Origin: Paractinoplanes rishiriensis
GTDB taxonomy: Bacteria > Actinomycetota > Actinomycetes > Mycobacteriales > Micromonosporaceae
NCBI RefSeq assembly: GCF_016862375.1
Contig: NZ_BOMV01000049.1
Span: 1-50,879 of the forward strand
Length of the DNA stretch: 50,879 nt
Direction: 5' to 3'
Every line of letters begins with the position of its first letter. Positions within the stretch are counted from its first letter, which is position 1. This document shows positions 1 through 8,349 of this stretch, in pieces. The position numbers and the translations under genes are program-made. The notes under the pieces were generated by a model. It was not told the DNA's origin. It did no database searches and saw nothing but the letters and a program-made list of their open reading frames with translations.

Positions 1-2
1 CC

Positions 3-1025
3 GCGACCATGTTCGAGTCGTCCCGATCGACTGCGCAGATCGTGTCTGAGCTGCGGGTTTCCGCGAAGTCAGTGCGGGAGTGGGGGAGAAGATGGGCAGC
101 CGGAACAACGGACGCCCTCGCGTCGGCCGGGCCGGGTGGCTCGGACTATAGCCTCGTCGCCGACCAGCAGAAACAACTCGCCGAGATGCTCGACGCCGGG
201 CCGGTTGTGCACGGCTGTGACGACGCCCGCCGGACCCTTGCCCGGGTGGCGGAGCTGATCGAACGCCGCTTCAGCGTCTCCTGCACCCTGCGCGGGGTGT
301 CCTATCTGTTGCACCGCATGGGCTACAGCCAGCAGGTCCCCATATGCCGGGCGATCGAACGTGACCCGGAGGCGATCGCGAACTGATATCGCCGACGGTG
401 GCCGTCGGTAAGAGGTTAGGGGCGGCGCGGAATGCGTGGATCTGCTTCCAGGACGAGCAGGCCAGGTGCTGCGTCCGCCGGTGGCCAAGACCTGGGCGCG
501 CCGCGGGCACACCCCCGTGGTCCAGATCTCCGGCAAGGCTCCGGCCGCGTGTCGATCGCCGGGCTGGTCTGCCTCAAGCCCGGACACCGCGGTCGGCTGA
601 TGTGGCGCACCCGCCTGCACCGCGGCCGTGCCGGGGAACGGGGCAGTTTCAGCGAGGACGACTACATCGCCATCCTCGACCAGGCCCACCAACGCCTGCA
701 GGCCCCGATCGTGCTGATCTGGGATAACCTCAACACCCACGTCAGCCGCCGCCTGCACACGTTGATCGCGGCCCGGACCTGGCTGACCGTGATCCGGCGA
801 CCGTCCTACACGCCCGACCTCAACCGGGCCGAAGGCGTCTGGCGGTGAATGAAACGCGGACTGACCAACATCGCCGCCCACGGCGTCAACCACCTCGCCA
901 AACGCCGGCTACGCGCCTGCCAGCAACACACCGATCTCCTCGCCGGCTTCTTCGCCAACACCGGCATGACCCCTCGAACCGGAACCGGTATGACAACGCG
1001 AACCCCAGCCTTTCAACCTCTGTAG
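3..1025 (+). pseudogene. IS630-family transposase remnant, 5' cut by window edge
   Basis: The reading frame open from base 3 encodes the N-terminal helix-turn-helix part typical of IS630/Tc1-like transposases and stops at a TGA at 384-386, where a Trp codon is expected. The DDE part is scattered over other frames. A segment with AWICFQDE lies in the frame open from 398. A middle piece with AKTWARRGHTP lies in a third frame. The segment with IVLIWDNLNTHVS and RPSYTPDLN runs in the frame of 432-848. A further in-frame TGA at 846-848 interrupts the usual tryptophan-to-MKR junction, and the C-terminal tail reads on to a TAG at 1023-1025. At least two frameshifts and two nonsense codons make this a dead copy. 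The tail overlaps the end of the neighbouring endonuclease gene by 13 bases. I did not identify terminal inverted repeats. Confidence 0.85.
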
Positions 1026-1900
1026 CTCCGGTTGAGCGGGACCGCAACCCATGCTCCCTTCGGAAGCTCGAACCCGAGGCGCTTAGCCTTCTCACGTTCT
1101 TCGACCCACGTCTCGACGAGCAGTTCGAACCCGGCTTGCCGGATCGCCTCCTTCGCTTGCCGCGCCCGACGTAGCGGGTCGGCCAGCTGGAAACCCACGG
1201 TCTCGATCACCTGGCGGGGGAACATGGTGTTGGGTAAGCGCGTGAATAGGGCGGTCAGCCGGATTACCAGGCCGGCGTAAGGATCGAATACGGCAGCCAC
1301 GCCTGCCGCATCTAGAAGGCGTAAAGGGTTCCTTGACATAGCTGTTTCAGGGTAGAGCGGAACAGCGTACTTCCTGAGTGCGTCGACGATCACTCCCCGC
1401 TTCTGGTCCCGGTTACCTTGCCCGCCGTGCAACCAGGCGCGGTGTGTCCTCATTAGCCAGGCGGAGTGCTTATCTCCCGCAACATTGATCTTCACAAGGA
1501 TGCACAGTTCACACTGCCCCTCGCGCGGGATACTCCAGTTCTCCCCAACGGTGCCCTTGATGTCGACTGGAACGTCGTTGATGAGTGTGTCCGGACTTCG
1601 GAGCTTTGGGAGCCCCAATGCGTCGAGCAGGTGGTACTGAAGTTTCGTGCCGACGGTTCGCCGCTCATCGCTGTCAACTAAGGGAGAAGCAAGATCGAAC
1701 CTTCCGGTTCTTGCTCCATCGAGAACGTAATCGACGGAGGACTGGATGGCTTCACCGAAAATTTTGGACAACGAAGGGCTTTGACGTAACCAAGCCAGCG
1801 CTGTACGCAGCTCCTTGTCAGCGGCAGGATGCTCTAGCCGATGCGCTCCGCCACGGATGTTGATACAGAAGTCACCCGGTCCCAGGGTCAGTCCCTTCAC
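1013..1900 (-). CDS. NaeI-family type II restriction endonuclease
   Basis: This 295-residue protein resembles the NaeI family of type IIE endonucleases, which cut DNA only after binding a second copy of the site as effector. Visible family signatures are TVGTK (about 82-86), the catalytic-type VPVDIK (110-115, with Asp113 and Lys115 spaced as in PD-(D/E)xK enzymes) and GNRDQKR (162-168). NaeI itself cuts GCCGGC and is about 317 residues, so length is near normal. The specificity here is inferred, not shown. The GTG start overlaps the stop of the upstream XRE regulator by four bases, so the two are translationally coupled. The partner methylase lies about 5 kb away at 7014-8255. The gene ends inside the flanking IS630 remnant, so its last few residues may have been altered by that insertion. 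Confidence 0.85.
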   Translation of the reverse strand: MKGLTLGPGDFCINIRGGAHRLEHPAADKELRTALAWLRQSPSLSKIFGEAIQSSVDYVLDGARTGRFDLASPLVDSDERRTVGTKLQYHLLDALGLPKLRSPDTLINDVPVDIKGTVGENWSIPREGQCELCILVKINVAGDKHSAWLMRTHRAWLHGGQGNRDQKRGVIVDALRKYAVPLYPETAMSRNPLRLLDAAGVAAVFDPYAGLVIRLTALFTRLPNTMFPRQVIETVGFQLADPLRRARQAKEAIRQAGFELLVETWVEEREKAKRLGFELPKGAWVAVPLNRSYRG

Positions 1901-2652
1901 CGCCGCTCCAGCCTTCGCGTCAAGAGCTCCCGTACGGCGTCAGTTTCCCCTATGTCAAGAAGTTCCATCATGATGCGTGTGTGATCCGGATCCATCCGTT
2001 GAGCGGCATACACGATGATTGCGGACGCTTCGTCAAGCAGTGCTGCTTGACGGCAGTCGGCAATCGCGGCCGCTACCTCGGCAGGTCTCCCGGCCCGGCC
2101 TATGTGGCGCACGATGCCGGCGGCGTCGGCTACCTGGTTAGCAGCCAACCTCAAACTGAGGTCCTCAATAACCGCCCATCGCCGCTGCCGGTCCCCCGGC
2201 TCGGGGGGGACCGGCAGCGCCGTGTCCTGGTCGATCGGCCGGACAGAGGCGAAAGCCGGCTCCGCTGGAACTCCTAGCGACGGCCCATTGCCGGACAGGC
2301 CGCAAGTCGGGCAGGCCGCTCCTGGCTTGGCCGTGCGTACCTCCTCGCACAGTTGCCGGACAACGTCATCAGGTGGCAGAACACGGTCGCTCCTGCCCGC
2401 GTATCTCGCTGCCAGCTGGTGAATCGACATCACCAAGTCGACGTGAGGCCGTTTCCGCTTTCCTCGAACTAGGTCCGAAACGAGCGACTTCGATACGTTG
2501 CACTCGTGAGCTATCGCCCGCTGAGAGATGCCGCTGTCACTCAGGATGTCGAAGCAATCACCGATTGCTCGAGTAAGGTCGCGCAACGCACCAGGCGGAA
2601 GTTCCTTTTGGGTACGGTGTCCCAATTTGGGCAATTTGCGACTCCAGTCCAC
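1897..2652 (-). CDS. XRE-type helix-turn-helix regulator of the restriction island
   Basis: The N-terminal half holds a Cro/CI-like helix-turn-helix (ISQRAIAHECNVSKSLVSDL followed by a basic RGKRKRP stretch). A CPTCG motif and a helical, alanine-rich C-terminal region with no assigned function follow. It is probably the control protein of the endonuclease gene just downstream, with which it overlaps by four bases. The open frame extends upstream to a GTG at 2785-2787, but that extension runs through a perfect 14-base inverted repeat and has poor protein character. I therefore prefer the internal GTG at 2650-2652. Its GGAGGGG is about 15 bases away, so this start is not certain, and a TTG at 2674-2676 is also possible. 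C-proteins of restriction systems are usually much shorter, so this one is unusual if it acts as one. Confidence 0.65.
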   Translation of the reverse strand: MDWSRKLPKLGHRTQKELPPGALRDLTRAIGDCFDILSDSGISQRAIAHECNVSKSLVSDLVRGKRKRPHVDLVMSIHQLAARYAGRSDRVLPPDDVVRQLCEEVRTAKPGAACPTCGLSGNGPSLGVPAEPAFASVRPIDQDTALPVPPEPGDRQRRWAVIEDLSLRLAANQVADAAGIVRHIGRAGRPAEVAAAIADCRQAALLDEASAIIVYAAQRMDPDHTRIMMELLDIGETDAVRELLTRRLERR

Positions 2653-2744
2653 GGCGTGAGTGTGTGACCCCTCCAAGCTTGTGGGGGGTCCCTCCGAGCC
2701 TTCGCACCTGCATTCTGCCGCTCGAATGAGCGTACCGCCGGTCC

Positions 2745-2776
2745 CCGTCTGTCCCGAATTTTTTCGGGACAGACGG
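2745..2776. promoter_or_regulatory. Perfect 14-base inverted repeat, likely operator
   Basis: Bases 2745-2758 (CCGTCTGTCCCGAA) are the exact reverse complement of 2763-2776, separated by TTTT. It lies between the divergent XRE regulator and HNH-like genes. Neither strand has a T-run after the stem, which argues against a terminator. An operator for the XRE protein is the simplest reading. Confidence 0.6.
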
Positions 2777-2881
2777 ATCCTTCCCACTAGGCCGTTTGTG
2801 GGGTTGATTGGTGAGGTCCCGGCTCACCTCGCCCGAGAATGATCGGTGCAGGCGCCGAAGATCTTGATCGCATCGATCGTT

Positions 2882-2904
2882 GGCGTGGGTGCCTTGCCCA
2901 CGCC
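2882..2904. promoter_or_regulatory. Eight-base inverted repeat upstream of the HNH-like gene
   Basis: GGCGTGGG (2882-2889) and CCCACGCC (2897-2904) flank a seven-base loop and end 23 bases before the chosen start of the HNH-like gene. It could be a second operator or a leader hairpin. Nothing in the sequence decides between these. Confidence 0.35.
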
Positions 2905-2927
2905 TAGAAGTGAGTGAGGGTTCCCTG

Positions 2928-3602
2928 ATGACTCTGCCTGACTGGAGCGACGAACGTCTTGGCACTATGAAACGAGCGGCTCTGTGGCTCGTCCAGGTGA
3001 TCGGCGAGGGTAACGTCTTCACGAAGAGCCAGCTTCGCGATGCATTCCCCAGCACAGCGCAGATTGACCGTCGCATGCGCGATCTGCGCGACTTTGGCTG
3101 GAAGATCGACACAAACCGCGAGGATGTGAGCCTGGACTCCAACGAGCAACGGTTCACTCAGATGGGCATCCCCGTCTGGGAGCCGGGCAAGGCCACACGT
3201 GGCGATGCCTCAGCCGTCACGCCGAGCCAGCGCAGGGAGATCCTCGTGCGCGACGGTTATAAGTGCCGCAGCTGTGGTGTTGGTCCGGGCGAGAAGTACG
3301 CGGGCATGGAGACTACGTCGCAGCTTGACATCGCCAGGAGGCGTGTTCGGATGCCAGACGGCCGGCTCCAAACCGACCTGGTGGTTGAGTGCAACCGTTG
3401 CCGAGTGGGAGGTCGTGACCTGATCGCCGACCTGCAGACCATCTTGGCGAAGGCGGCGGAGCTGCCGATGATCGAGAAGAGGATGCTGGCCGGCTGGATT
3501 GACGAGGACGCGCGAACCTTTAGCGAAGTTGAACAAATCTGGGCCGACTACCGCACGTTGCCTCTCGAAGCGCGCAAAGTGGTTCGTTCTGAGCTTCCGT
3601 GA
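2928..3602 (+). CDS. HNH-like zinc-binding protein lacking histidine
   Basis: The 224-residue protein starts at an ATG with GAGGG seven bases upstream. An in-frame start at 2880 lies further up and looks worse. The N-terminal part (about 1-75) looks like a winged-helix DNA-binding domain. The C-terminal part has the cysteine framework of HNH endonucleases: CRSC after the RDGYK lead-in, then CNRC followed by GGRDL. The usual LExDHI segment between the cysteine pairs reads LDIARR here, and the whole protein contains no histidine. A normal one-metal HNH nuclease needs histidine as general base, so this is either an inactive structural homologue that binds DNA or a partner, or an enzyme with a different chemistry. 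It is the first of three same-strand genes with the ParB-like and helicase genes. Confidence 0.7.
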   Translation: MTLPDWSDERLGTMKRAALWLVQVIGEGNVFTKSQLRDAFPSTAQIDRRMRDLRDFGWKIDTNREDVSLDSNEQRFTQMGIPVWEPGKATRGDASAVTPSQRREILVRDGYKCRSCGVGPGEKYAGMETTSQLDIARRRVRMPDGRLQTDLVVECNRCRVGGRDLIADLQTILAKAAELPMIEKRMLAGWIDEDARTFSEVEQIWADYRTLPLEARKVVRSELP

Positions 3603-3670
3603 ACCTAGCTTTATTGCGCTTCACTCTCGATACGCCGCAACGCATCAACGCCGACTGTAAGGATTGAAGG

Positions 3671-5074
3671 ATGACGACTGACTTCGGCCTCCCGCCGACC
3701 TCCGCAGCGGTCCGCGCGCAAGTTGAGGAGCGGCTGGCAGAGGTTCACAGGTCCAGTGGTGTGGCCGAGACGCTAAAGGTTGAGTTCCGCGGCGGACCGA
3801 TGAACGTCCAGGTTATCGACATGCCGGTGATGAACCTCTTTTATAACCCGGGAACGCACCGCATCCGAGCGCAACGGAGCCATGACCCTGGCAAGGATGC
3901 GGTATTAAGTGCCGATCCGTGGACCGATGAGAGTCAGGAGTACCTGCACTACCTGCTAACCACGCAACCGGCGGATCCGTCGCGCCGTGATCCGCGCTTC
4001 GACGAGCTTAAGGAGAGCCTACGCGAGTACCGGCAGCTTGAACCGGGTCTGATTACTCGCGACGGCATCCTGGTCAATGCGAACACTCGCCGGGCCGCCT
4101 TAAAGGAGCTCGGATTTCCCTCTATCCGCGTCGGAGTTTTGCCGGCAACATGCACGTGGGAAGACATCCACGCAGTAGAGCTTACTCTGCAGCTGCGACA
4201 GGATCATCGCCGCGACTATTCCTACATCAATCACCTGCTGGCACTCGATGAGCAGATGACACTTGGCCGGCAATTGTCCGACATCGCCCGCATGTTCCAC
4301 ACGACATCGCAAGCGCTCGAGCGCGATGTATGGATCCTCAGCAATCTGCGGGATCTCGTGCGGCGGAGTTCTAACGGCGGATTCGCCTTGCGCTTGATGG
4401 ACTTCGAAAACGCAAAGGAAAAACTTTTCGAGCTGTACCGGAGTGTTAAGGGAGAGCGGAATGCGGAGAAGGCCGATCTGTTAAAGGAGGCACGCTTGGC
4501 CGCCATCACGCTCGACTTCGCCAAGACTGACGTCCGATACATTGGGGCGGATTTCCAAAGCCGTTTCCTCGATCGGCGCCTGCCCGAGGAACTCAAACCT
4601 GCGGTGACAGTGGCAGCTGCCAAGACAATCCCCGGCCTCAATAGGGCCGCACCTATGTCCGCACCGACGGTTGCTTCAGCCAAGGCACTCACGGACACTG
4701 TCTTGAAGGTGAAGGCTATCGAAACAGCAGGGGAAAATGCTGAACCGGTGGCGCTAGCCGAGGCCTCCAGGGTCAAGAAGCATCTCGTCGATGCCTTTGA
4801 TGATGCGCTTGAGTTCGCCGGCAAAGACTTCCGGATGCGCAAGAAGCGGCAGGCTGCCCCCGACCGCGTCGCCGATGCCTGTAAGGATCTCGAGCAATGT
4901 GTTACCGATCTCGTGATGGCTCGTGGCAGTGGAAGCCTCGATCAGGAGGCATTCGATGACGCGCTGGTAAAGCTGCGTGATATTCTCGGCCGGGTGGCTG
5001 TTGAGGCTGGCAAGACGATCGAACTTCCTGGCGAAGGACTCGCATGGCTGAATGCGGTCGCGGGCGAGAAATGA
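3671..5074 (+). CDS. ParB/Srx-fold domain protein
   Basis: This 467-residue protein has a ParB-like N-terminal module. After a substrate-style lead (VQVIDMPVMNLFYNPGTHRI) comes LITRDGILVNANTRRAALKE, in which NANTRRAA (136-143) matches the box of ParB proteins that contacts the nucleotide phosphates. A helix-turn-helix-like stretch follows (LSDIARMFHTTSQALERDV, about 206-224), then a long helical C-terminal half rich in Lys, Glu and Ala. There is no sign of a partner ParA or of parS-like repeats, so a chromosome-partition role is unlikely. Its stop overlaps the helicase start by ATGA. AAGG stands just ahead of the ATG. Three TTA leucine codons occur at 3905, 4100 and 4481. It probably works with the helicase in defence or DNA processing. 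The exact activity is unknown. Confidence 0.75.
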   Translation: MTTDFGLPPTSAAVRAQVEERLAEVHRSSGVAETLKVEFRGGPMNVQVIDMPVMNLFYNPGTHRIRAQRSHDPGKDAVLSADPWTDESQEYLHYLLTTQPADPSRRDPRFDELKESLREYRQLEPGLITRDGILVNANTRRAALKELGFPSIRVGVLPATCTWEDIHAVELTLQLRQDHRRDYSYINHLLALDEQMTLGRQLSDIARMFHTTSQALERDVWILSNLRDLVRRSSNGGFALRLMDFENAKEKLFELYRSVKGERNAEKADLLKEARLAAITLDFAKTDVRYIGADFQSRFLDRRLPEELKPAVTVAAAKTIPGLNRAAPMSAPTVASAKALTDTVLKVKAIETAGENAEPVALAEASRVKKHLVDAFDDALEFAGKDFRMRKKRQAAPDRVADACKDLEQCVTDLVMARGSGSLDQEAFDDALVKLRDILGRVAVEAGKTIELPGEGLAWLNAVAGEK

Positions 5075-6900
5075 CCCCTACGCCGCCTACGCCCGATGCT
5101 TCGCTGCACCTGTCGTTCGACGTTACTCGCACGAGAGTGGTAATGCGGACGCGCGACAGCTTCCGCGAGGAGTTTGCCATCTTGATAGGCAGGGTCGCAG
5201 CGGGCGGCCAGACTGGACCCCTTACCGCCGAGATCGACCTCGACGACTTCCTCGCGGGGGTAGGTGAGCTCGCGTCGTGGACTGACGACGACGTCCGATG
5301 GGAGGACGCGCTTGCCAGCCTGGTGACCGCCGTTCTCGACGATGCCGACATTGCTGAGAGGCGGCTGACCGGCGGTGACGCAGTCGCAGACCTGGACTCC
5401 GTCGAGAGCGAGAATATTGAAAAGCTGCTCGGCGCAGGATGGACGGGCGAACTGACGAGTTTTCAGAAGCGCGATATCGCGAGCCTGTTGTCGTTGCGCC
5501 ATGGAGCGAACTTCAGCGTTCCCGGGGCCGGCAAGACGCGCGTCGCTCTTGCCTTGTTCTCTGCCATGCGGGAGCGCGGTGAGGCGCAGCGTCTGCTGGT
5601 CATATGTCCAAAGTCCGCCTACGAAGCCTGGGAATTCGAAGGTGCCTTGTGTTTCGGCAACCTGCTGCGAACATCGATCATGGGAACGAGTCCCGAGGCC
5701 GGCGCTGAGCTCCTCATTGTCAACTACGAGCGGCTTGGGCGCGCCGTCAACGCACTATCCGCTTGGCTGAGGGCGTCACCAACAATGCTTGTTCTTGACG
5801 AGGCGCACCGTATGAAGCTCGGCTCGAGTGGTGCGTATGGGTCCGCATGTCTGGCTCTTGGCCCATTGGCCAGCCGAAGATTAATAATGACAGGGACCCC
5901 AGCGCCAAATGGCGCAAAGGATCTTGAGAGCCTGCTGTCATTTGTCTGGCCTGGCCATGGGAAGAGGGTTGTCGCTGATGCAGTCGGTGGCGGCAATCTA
6001 GCGTATGCAAGCTCGGTACTGCGCCCTCTCTTTACGCGCACGACTAAGGCTGAGCTCGGGCTCCCGCCGGTTAGCACCAGGATCCGCTACGTCGAACTGC
6101 CACCACTACATCAAGAAATCTACGAGGCGCTTAAGGGAAATCCCACAGCCCGGTCTGGAGACATCGAAGCGCTCGGCAAGGCGATGCTGAGAATGCTCAT
6201 GGCAGCCACTAGTCCCGCATTGCTAGTCGAGGGCAGTACGCGGTACGAGCCGCTCAGCTATCAGGTTCCGCCTTTGGAAGCTTCCCCTGGTGACTCGCTC
6301 GGCAATCTGTTGAAGAATCTTCCGCGGTACGAGTTATCGCCGAAGTACGAGGCTGCCATCAAGATTGTTGCTGAGAATGCCGCGATGGGGAGGAAAACGC
6401 TAGTTTGGACGACCTTCGTGCGCAGCATTACCACGCTGGAGCGTCTCCTTGGACGTTTTAGCCCGGCGGTCGTGCACGGCGGAACCCCAGATCGCGAGGA
6501 GCAAATTCGTCGGTTCCGGGATGATCCGGAATGCATGGTGCTCATCTCGAATCCGGCGACCCTTGGTGAGGGAATTAGCCTGCACCATGAGTGTCATGAT
6601 GCTCTCTACGTAGACCGAGATTTCATGGCGGGGCGGTTCCTGCAAAGCCTCGACCGTATACACCGGCTCGGCCTCGCTCCAGAGACGGAGACGCGCGTAA
6701 CTGTGCTGGCTGCGCGAGGAACTGTCGATGAGGTAGTGACACGCCGCCTAGAGGAGAAGCTTGAATTCATGGGCAGAATCCTTGATGATCACGCCGTTCG
6801 CCAACTCGGTGACCTCCAAGAAGAGGACATTTCGGCGATTGGCGGTATGGACGCAGCTGACATCCGTGCTTTGCTGGCGCATTTAAGCGGGAGGGACTGA
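5071..6900 (+). CDS. SNF2-type DEAD/DEAH helicase
   Basis: This is a 609-residue superfamily 2 ATPase. After about 115 residues of unassigned N-terminal sequence come LTSFQKRDIASLL (Q-like motif), GAGKT (152-156, motif I), LDEAH (DEAH at 243-246, motif II), MTGTPAPN (motif III), a second RecA lobe with LVWTTFVRS and a STLGEGIS-like region, and QSLDRIHRLG (from about 525, motif VI). The last is typical of the SNF2/Rad54 branch, which usually translocates on double-stranded DNA. The ATG at 5071 overlaps the stop of the ParB-like gene (ATGA), which favours it over the in-frame ATG at 5044. Three TTA codons (5881, 6334, 6883) set it apart from core genes. No nuclease domain is fused to it, so any cutting would come from a partner. 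Confidence 0.85.
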   Translation: MTPTPPTPDASLHLSFDVTRTRVVMRTRDSFREEFAILIGRVAAGGQTGPLTAEIDLDDFLAGVGELASWTDDDVRWEDALASLVTAVLDDADIAERRLTGGDAVADLDSVESENIEKLLGAGWTGELTSFQKRDIASLLSLRHGANFSVPGAGKTRVALALFSAMRERGEAQRLLVICPKSAYEAWEFEGALCFGNLLRTSIMGTSPEAGAELLIVNYERLGRAVNALSAWLRASPTMLVLDEAHRMKLGSSGAYGSACLALGPLASRRLIMTGTPAPNGAKDLESLLSFVWPGHGKRVVADAVGGGNLAYASSVLRPLFTRTTKAELGLPPVSTRIRYVELPPLHQEIYEALKGNPTARSGDIEALGKAMLRMLMAATSPALLVEGSTRYEPLSYQVPPLEASPGDSLGNLLKNLPRYELSPKYEAAIKIVAENAAMGRKTLVWTTFVRSITTLERLLGRFSPAVVHGGTPDREEQIRRFRDDPECMVLISNPATLGEGISLHHECHDALYVDRDFMAGRFLQSLDRIHRLGLAPETETRVTVLAARGTVDEVVTRRLEEKLEFMGRILDDHAVRQLGDLQEEDISAIGGMDAADIRALLAHLSGRD

Positions 6901-7013
6901 ACTTGGGTGTCGTGCACTCGTTCCCTCGCCTGTTCGTCGTGATGGCCGGCTACTGCCCGGCCCGGCCACCAAAATCGGACGCCGTCCGTCATTCCTTTGC
7001 GTCCCAGGTCGTA

Positions 7014-8255
7014 CTAGCTAATTTTACTTTTGTTCTTGGCAAAAAGGTCATTTCTGATGTGATCAGCCTGACCAACGAAAGCCTTGAAACTGCCGAGCCT
7101 ATACTGGGCGCCGGAGGAGTGTTCCGTAACTTCGATCTCAAAATCCCGCTTGAGCAAGCTAATGCGTCGCTCTAGTTCAGCTGGCTCGATTCCCTTAGGT
7201 TCGGCTTTCATCAGGCGCGTAGCGGACACAAAACCACCGGCGGCGCGAAGTGCTAAGTAGACCGCATCGTGACTCGCGAGAGTCCGTTCGGCTCCGACGC
7301 CCTCTTTTCGCAAGGCTCTCATAACGGATCGTCCGACTGCCTCAGCGACTGGTGGCGGAAACGCGTTGCCAATCTGGCGGTACCTCGTGGTTTTACGCCC
7401 GGTGAATGTCCACGGGTAGTCGTCTGACCAGCCTTGAATGCGGGCGACCATTTCGCACGTGAGTTTTGGGCCGACCGGGAACCGCTGACCGCTAAGTGGT
7501 GCCGAGTCCGCCACACCAAGAGCGTCGACGCCAATTTCGGCCCAGGCGCGCTTAGCTCTGGTGGGCCCTAGATCGGCGCCGCCGTGCTTTTTGGAGCCAC
7601 CGACGATGGTCGGGGCGACTTTATTAGCTTTGAGCGCCCATTCCTCGGCGCCTTCCCACCCCTTGGATGCCATAAGATCCCGAAGTGTTTCCCCGACCGT
7701 CACAATGGTTTGGGAGGGGGTTGGCCAGTAGAAGTAGGGAGCGTACTCCTCCTGAAGCGCAACTAATACGAAACGAGGACGAAGCTGGGGAACCTCAAAG
7801 TCAGACGCTTGGAGCAGCTTCCATTCTGCAATATAGCCGAGCGAAGCTAAGGTATCGAGAACATGTTGCCTGTAGCCTGAGAAGCGGGGCATGCTTAGTC
7901 CGCGAACATTTTCGAGGAGGAGTGCTTTCGGCTTAACCGTTCCGACTAGGCCAACCGCCCACGCGAAGAGATCGCGCTCATCGGTTGCTCCGAGCTGCTT
8001 TCCTGCGATAGTGAATGGCGGGCAAGGAACCCCGCCTGCCAGAAGCGAAACTCCTTTATAATCCCGCGGGTCCCACGTATCCGGGTCGGCGACATCGCCT
8101 GGAATTACTTTCCATGCCGGCCGGTTTTCCGTTAGCGTGGTGCAGGCGTTGGAGTCCAGCTCCACTGCAAGCTCATGGTTGAAGCCGGCCTTCTCAAGGC
8201 CGAGAGCCTGTCCGCCGGCGCCAGCACAGATCTCAACTACCTCGTAGCTGGTCAC
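7014..8255 (-). CDS. C5-cytosine DNA methyltransferase, probable partner of the NaeI-like enzyme
   Basis: The 413-residue protein carries the ordered motifs of DNA (cytosine-5) methyltransferases: CAGAGGQALG (10-19, AdoMet binding), GGVPCPPF (74-81, with catalytic Cys78), LLLENV (112-117), QLRPRF (157-162) and RQIGNAFPPP (293-302). The target-recognition part contains APTIVGGSKKHGGADLGPTR, a stretch I associate with actinomycete methylases of this group. The match to GCCGGC is inferred from the NaeI-like gene and is not proven. About 100 residues follow motif X and look like a winged-helix extension, ending in a lysine-rich tail. The gene runs towards the helicase and away from the Vsr gene. 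It presumably protects the host genome from the endonuclease at 1013-1900. Confidence 0.9.
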   Translation of the reverse strand: MTSYEVVEICAGAGGQALGLEKAGFNHELAVELDSNACTTLTENRPAWKVIPGDVADPDTWDPRDYKGVSLLAGGVPCPPFTIAGKQLGATDERDLFAWAVGLVGTVKPKALLLENVRGLSMPRFSGYRQHVLDTLASLGYIAEWKLLQASDFEVPQLRPRFVLVALQEEYAPYFYWPTPSQTIVTVGETLRDLMASKGWEGAEEWALKANKVAPTIVGGSKKHGGADLGPTRAKRAWAEIGVDALGVADSAPLSGQRFPVGPKLTCEMVARIQGWSDDYPWTFTGRKTTRYRQIGNAFPPPVAEAVGRSVMRALRKEGVGAERTLASHDAVYLALRAAGGFVSATRLMKAEPKGIEPAELERRISLLKRDFEIEVTEHSSGAQYRLGSFKAFVGQADHIRNDLFAKNKSKIS

Positions 8256-8349
8256 AGACTTCCTCCTTGTCCTGCGAGCGGCTCTCCGCTGATGCGAGTA
8301 TCTTGCCCTAAGTTGGAGAGCGGAAAGTATAGGTACCCGGGGTGTTGAC

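Noticed and set aside
69..893. Long minus-strand frame across the transposase
   Set aside because: It is antisense to recognisable IS630 sequence and shows no motif of its own.
3671..5074. Chromosome-partition ParB
   Set aside because: No ParA, no parS sites and the wrong neighbours. The ParB-like box alone does not justify that role.
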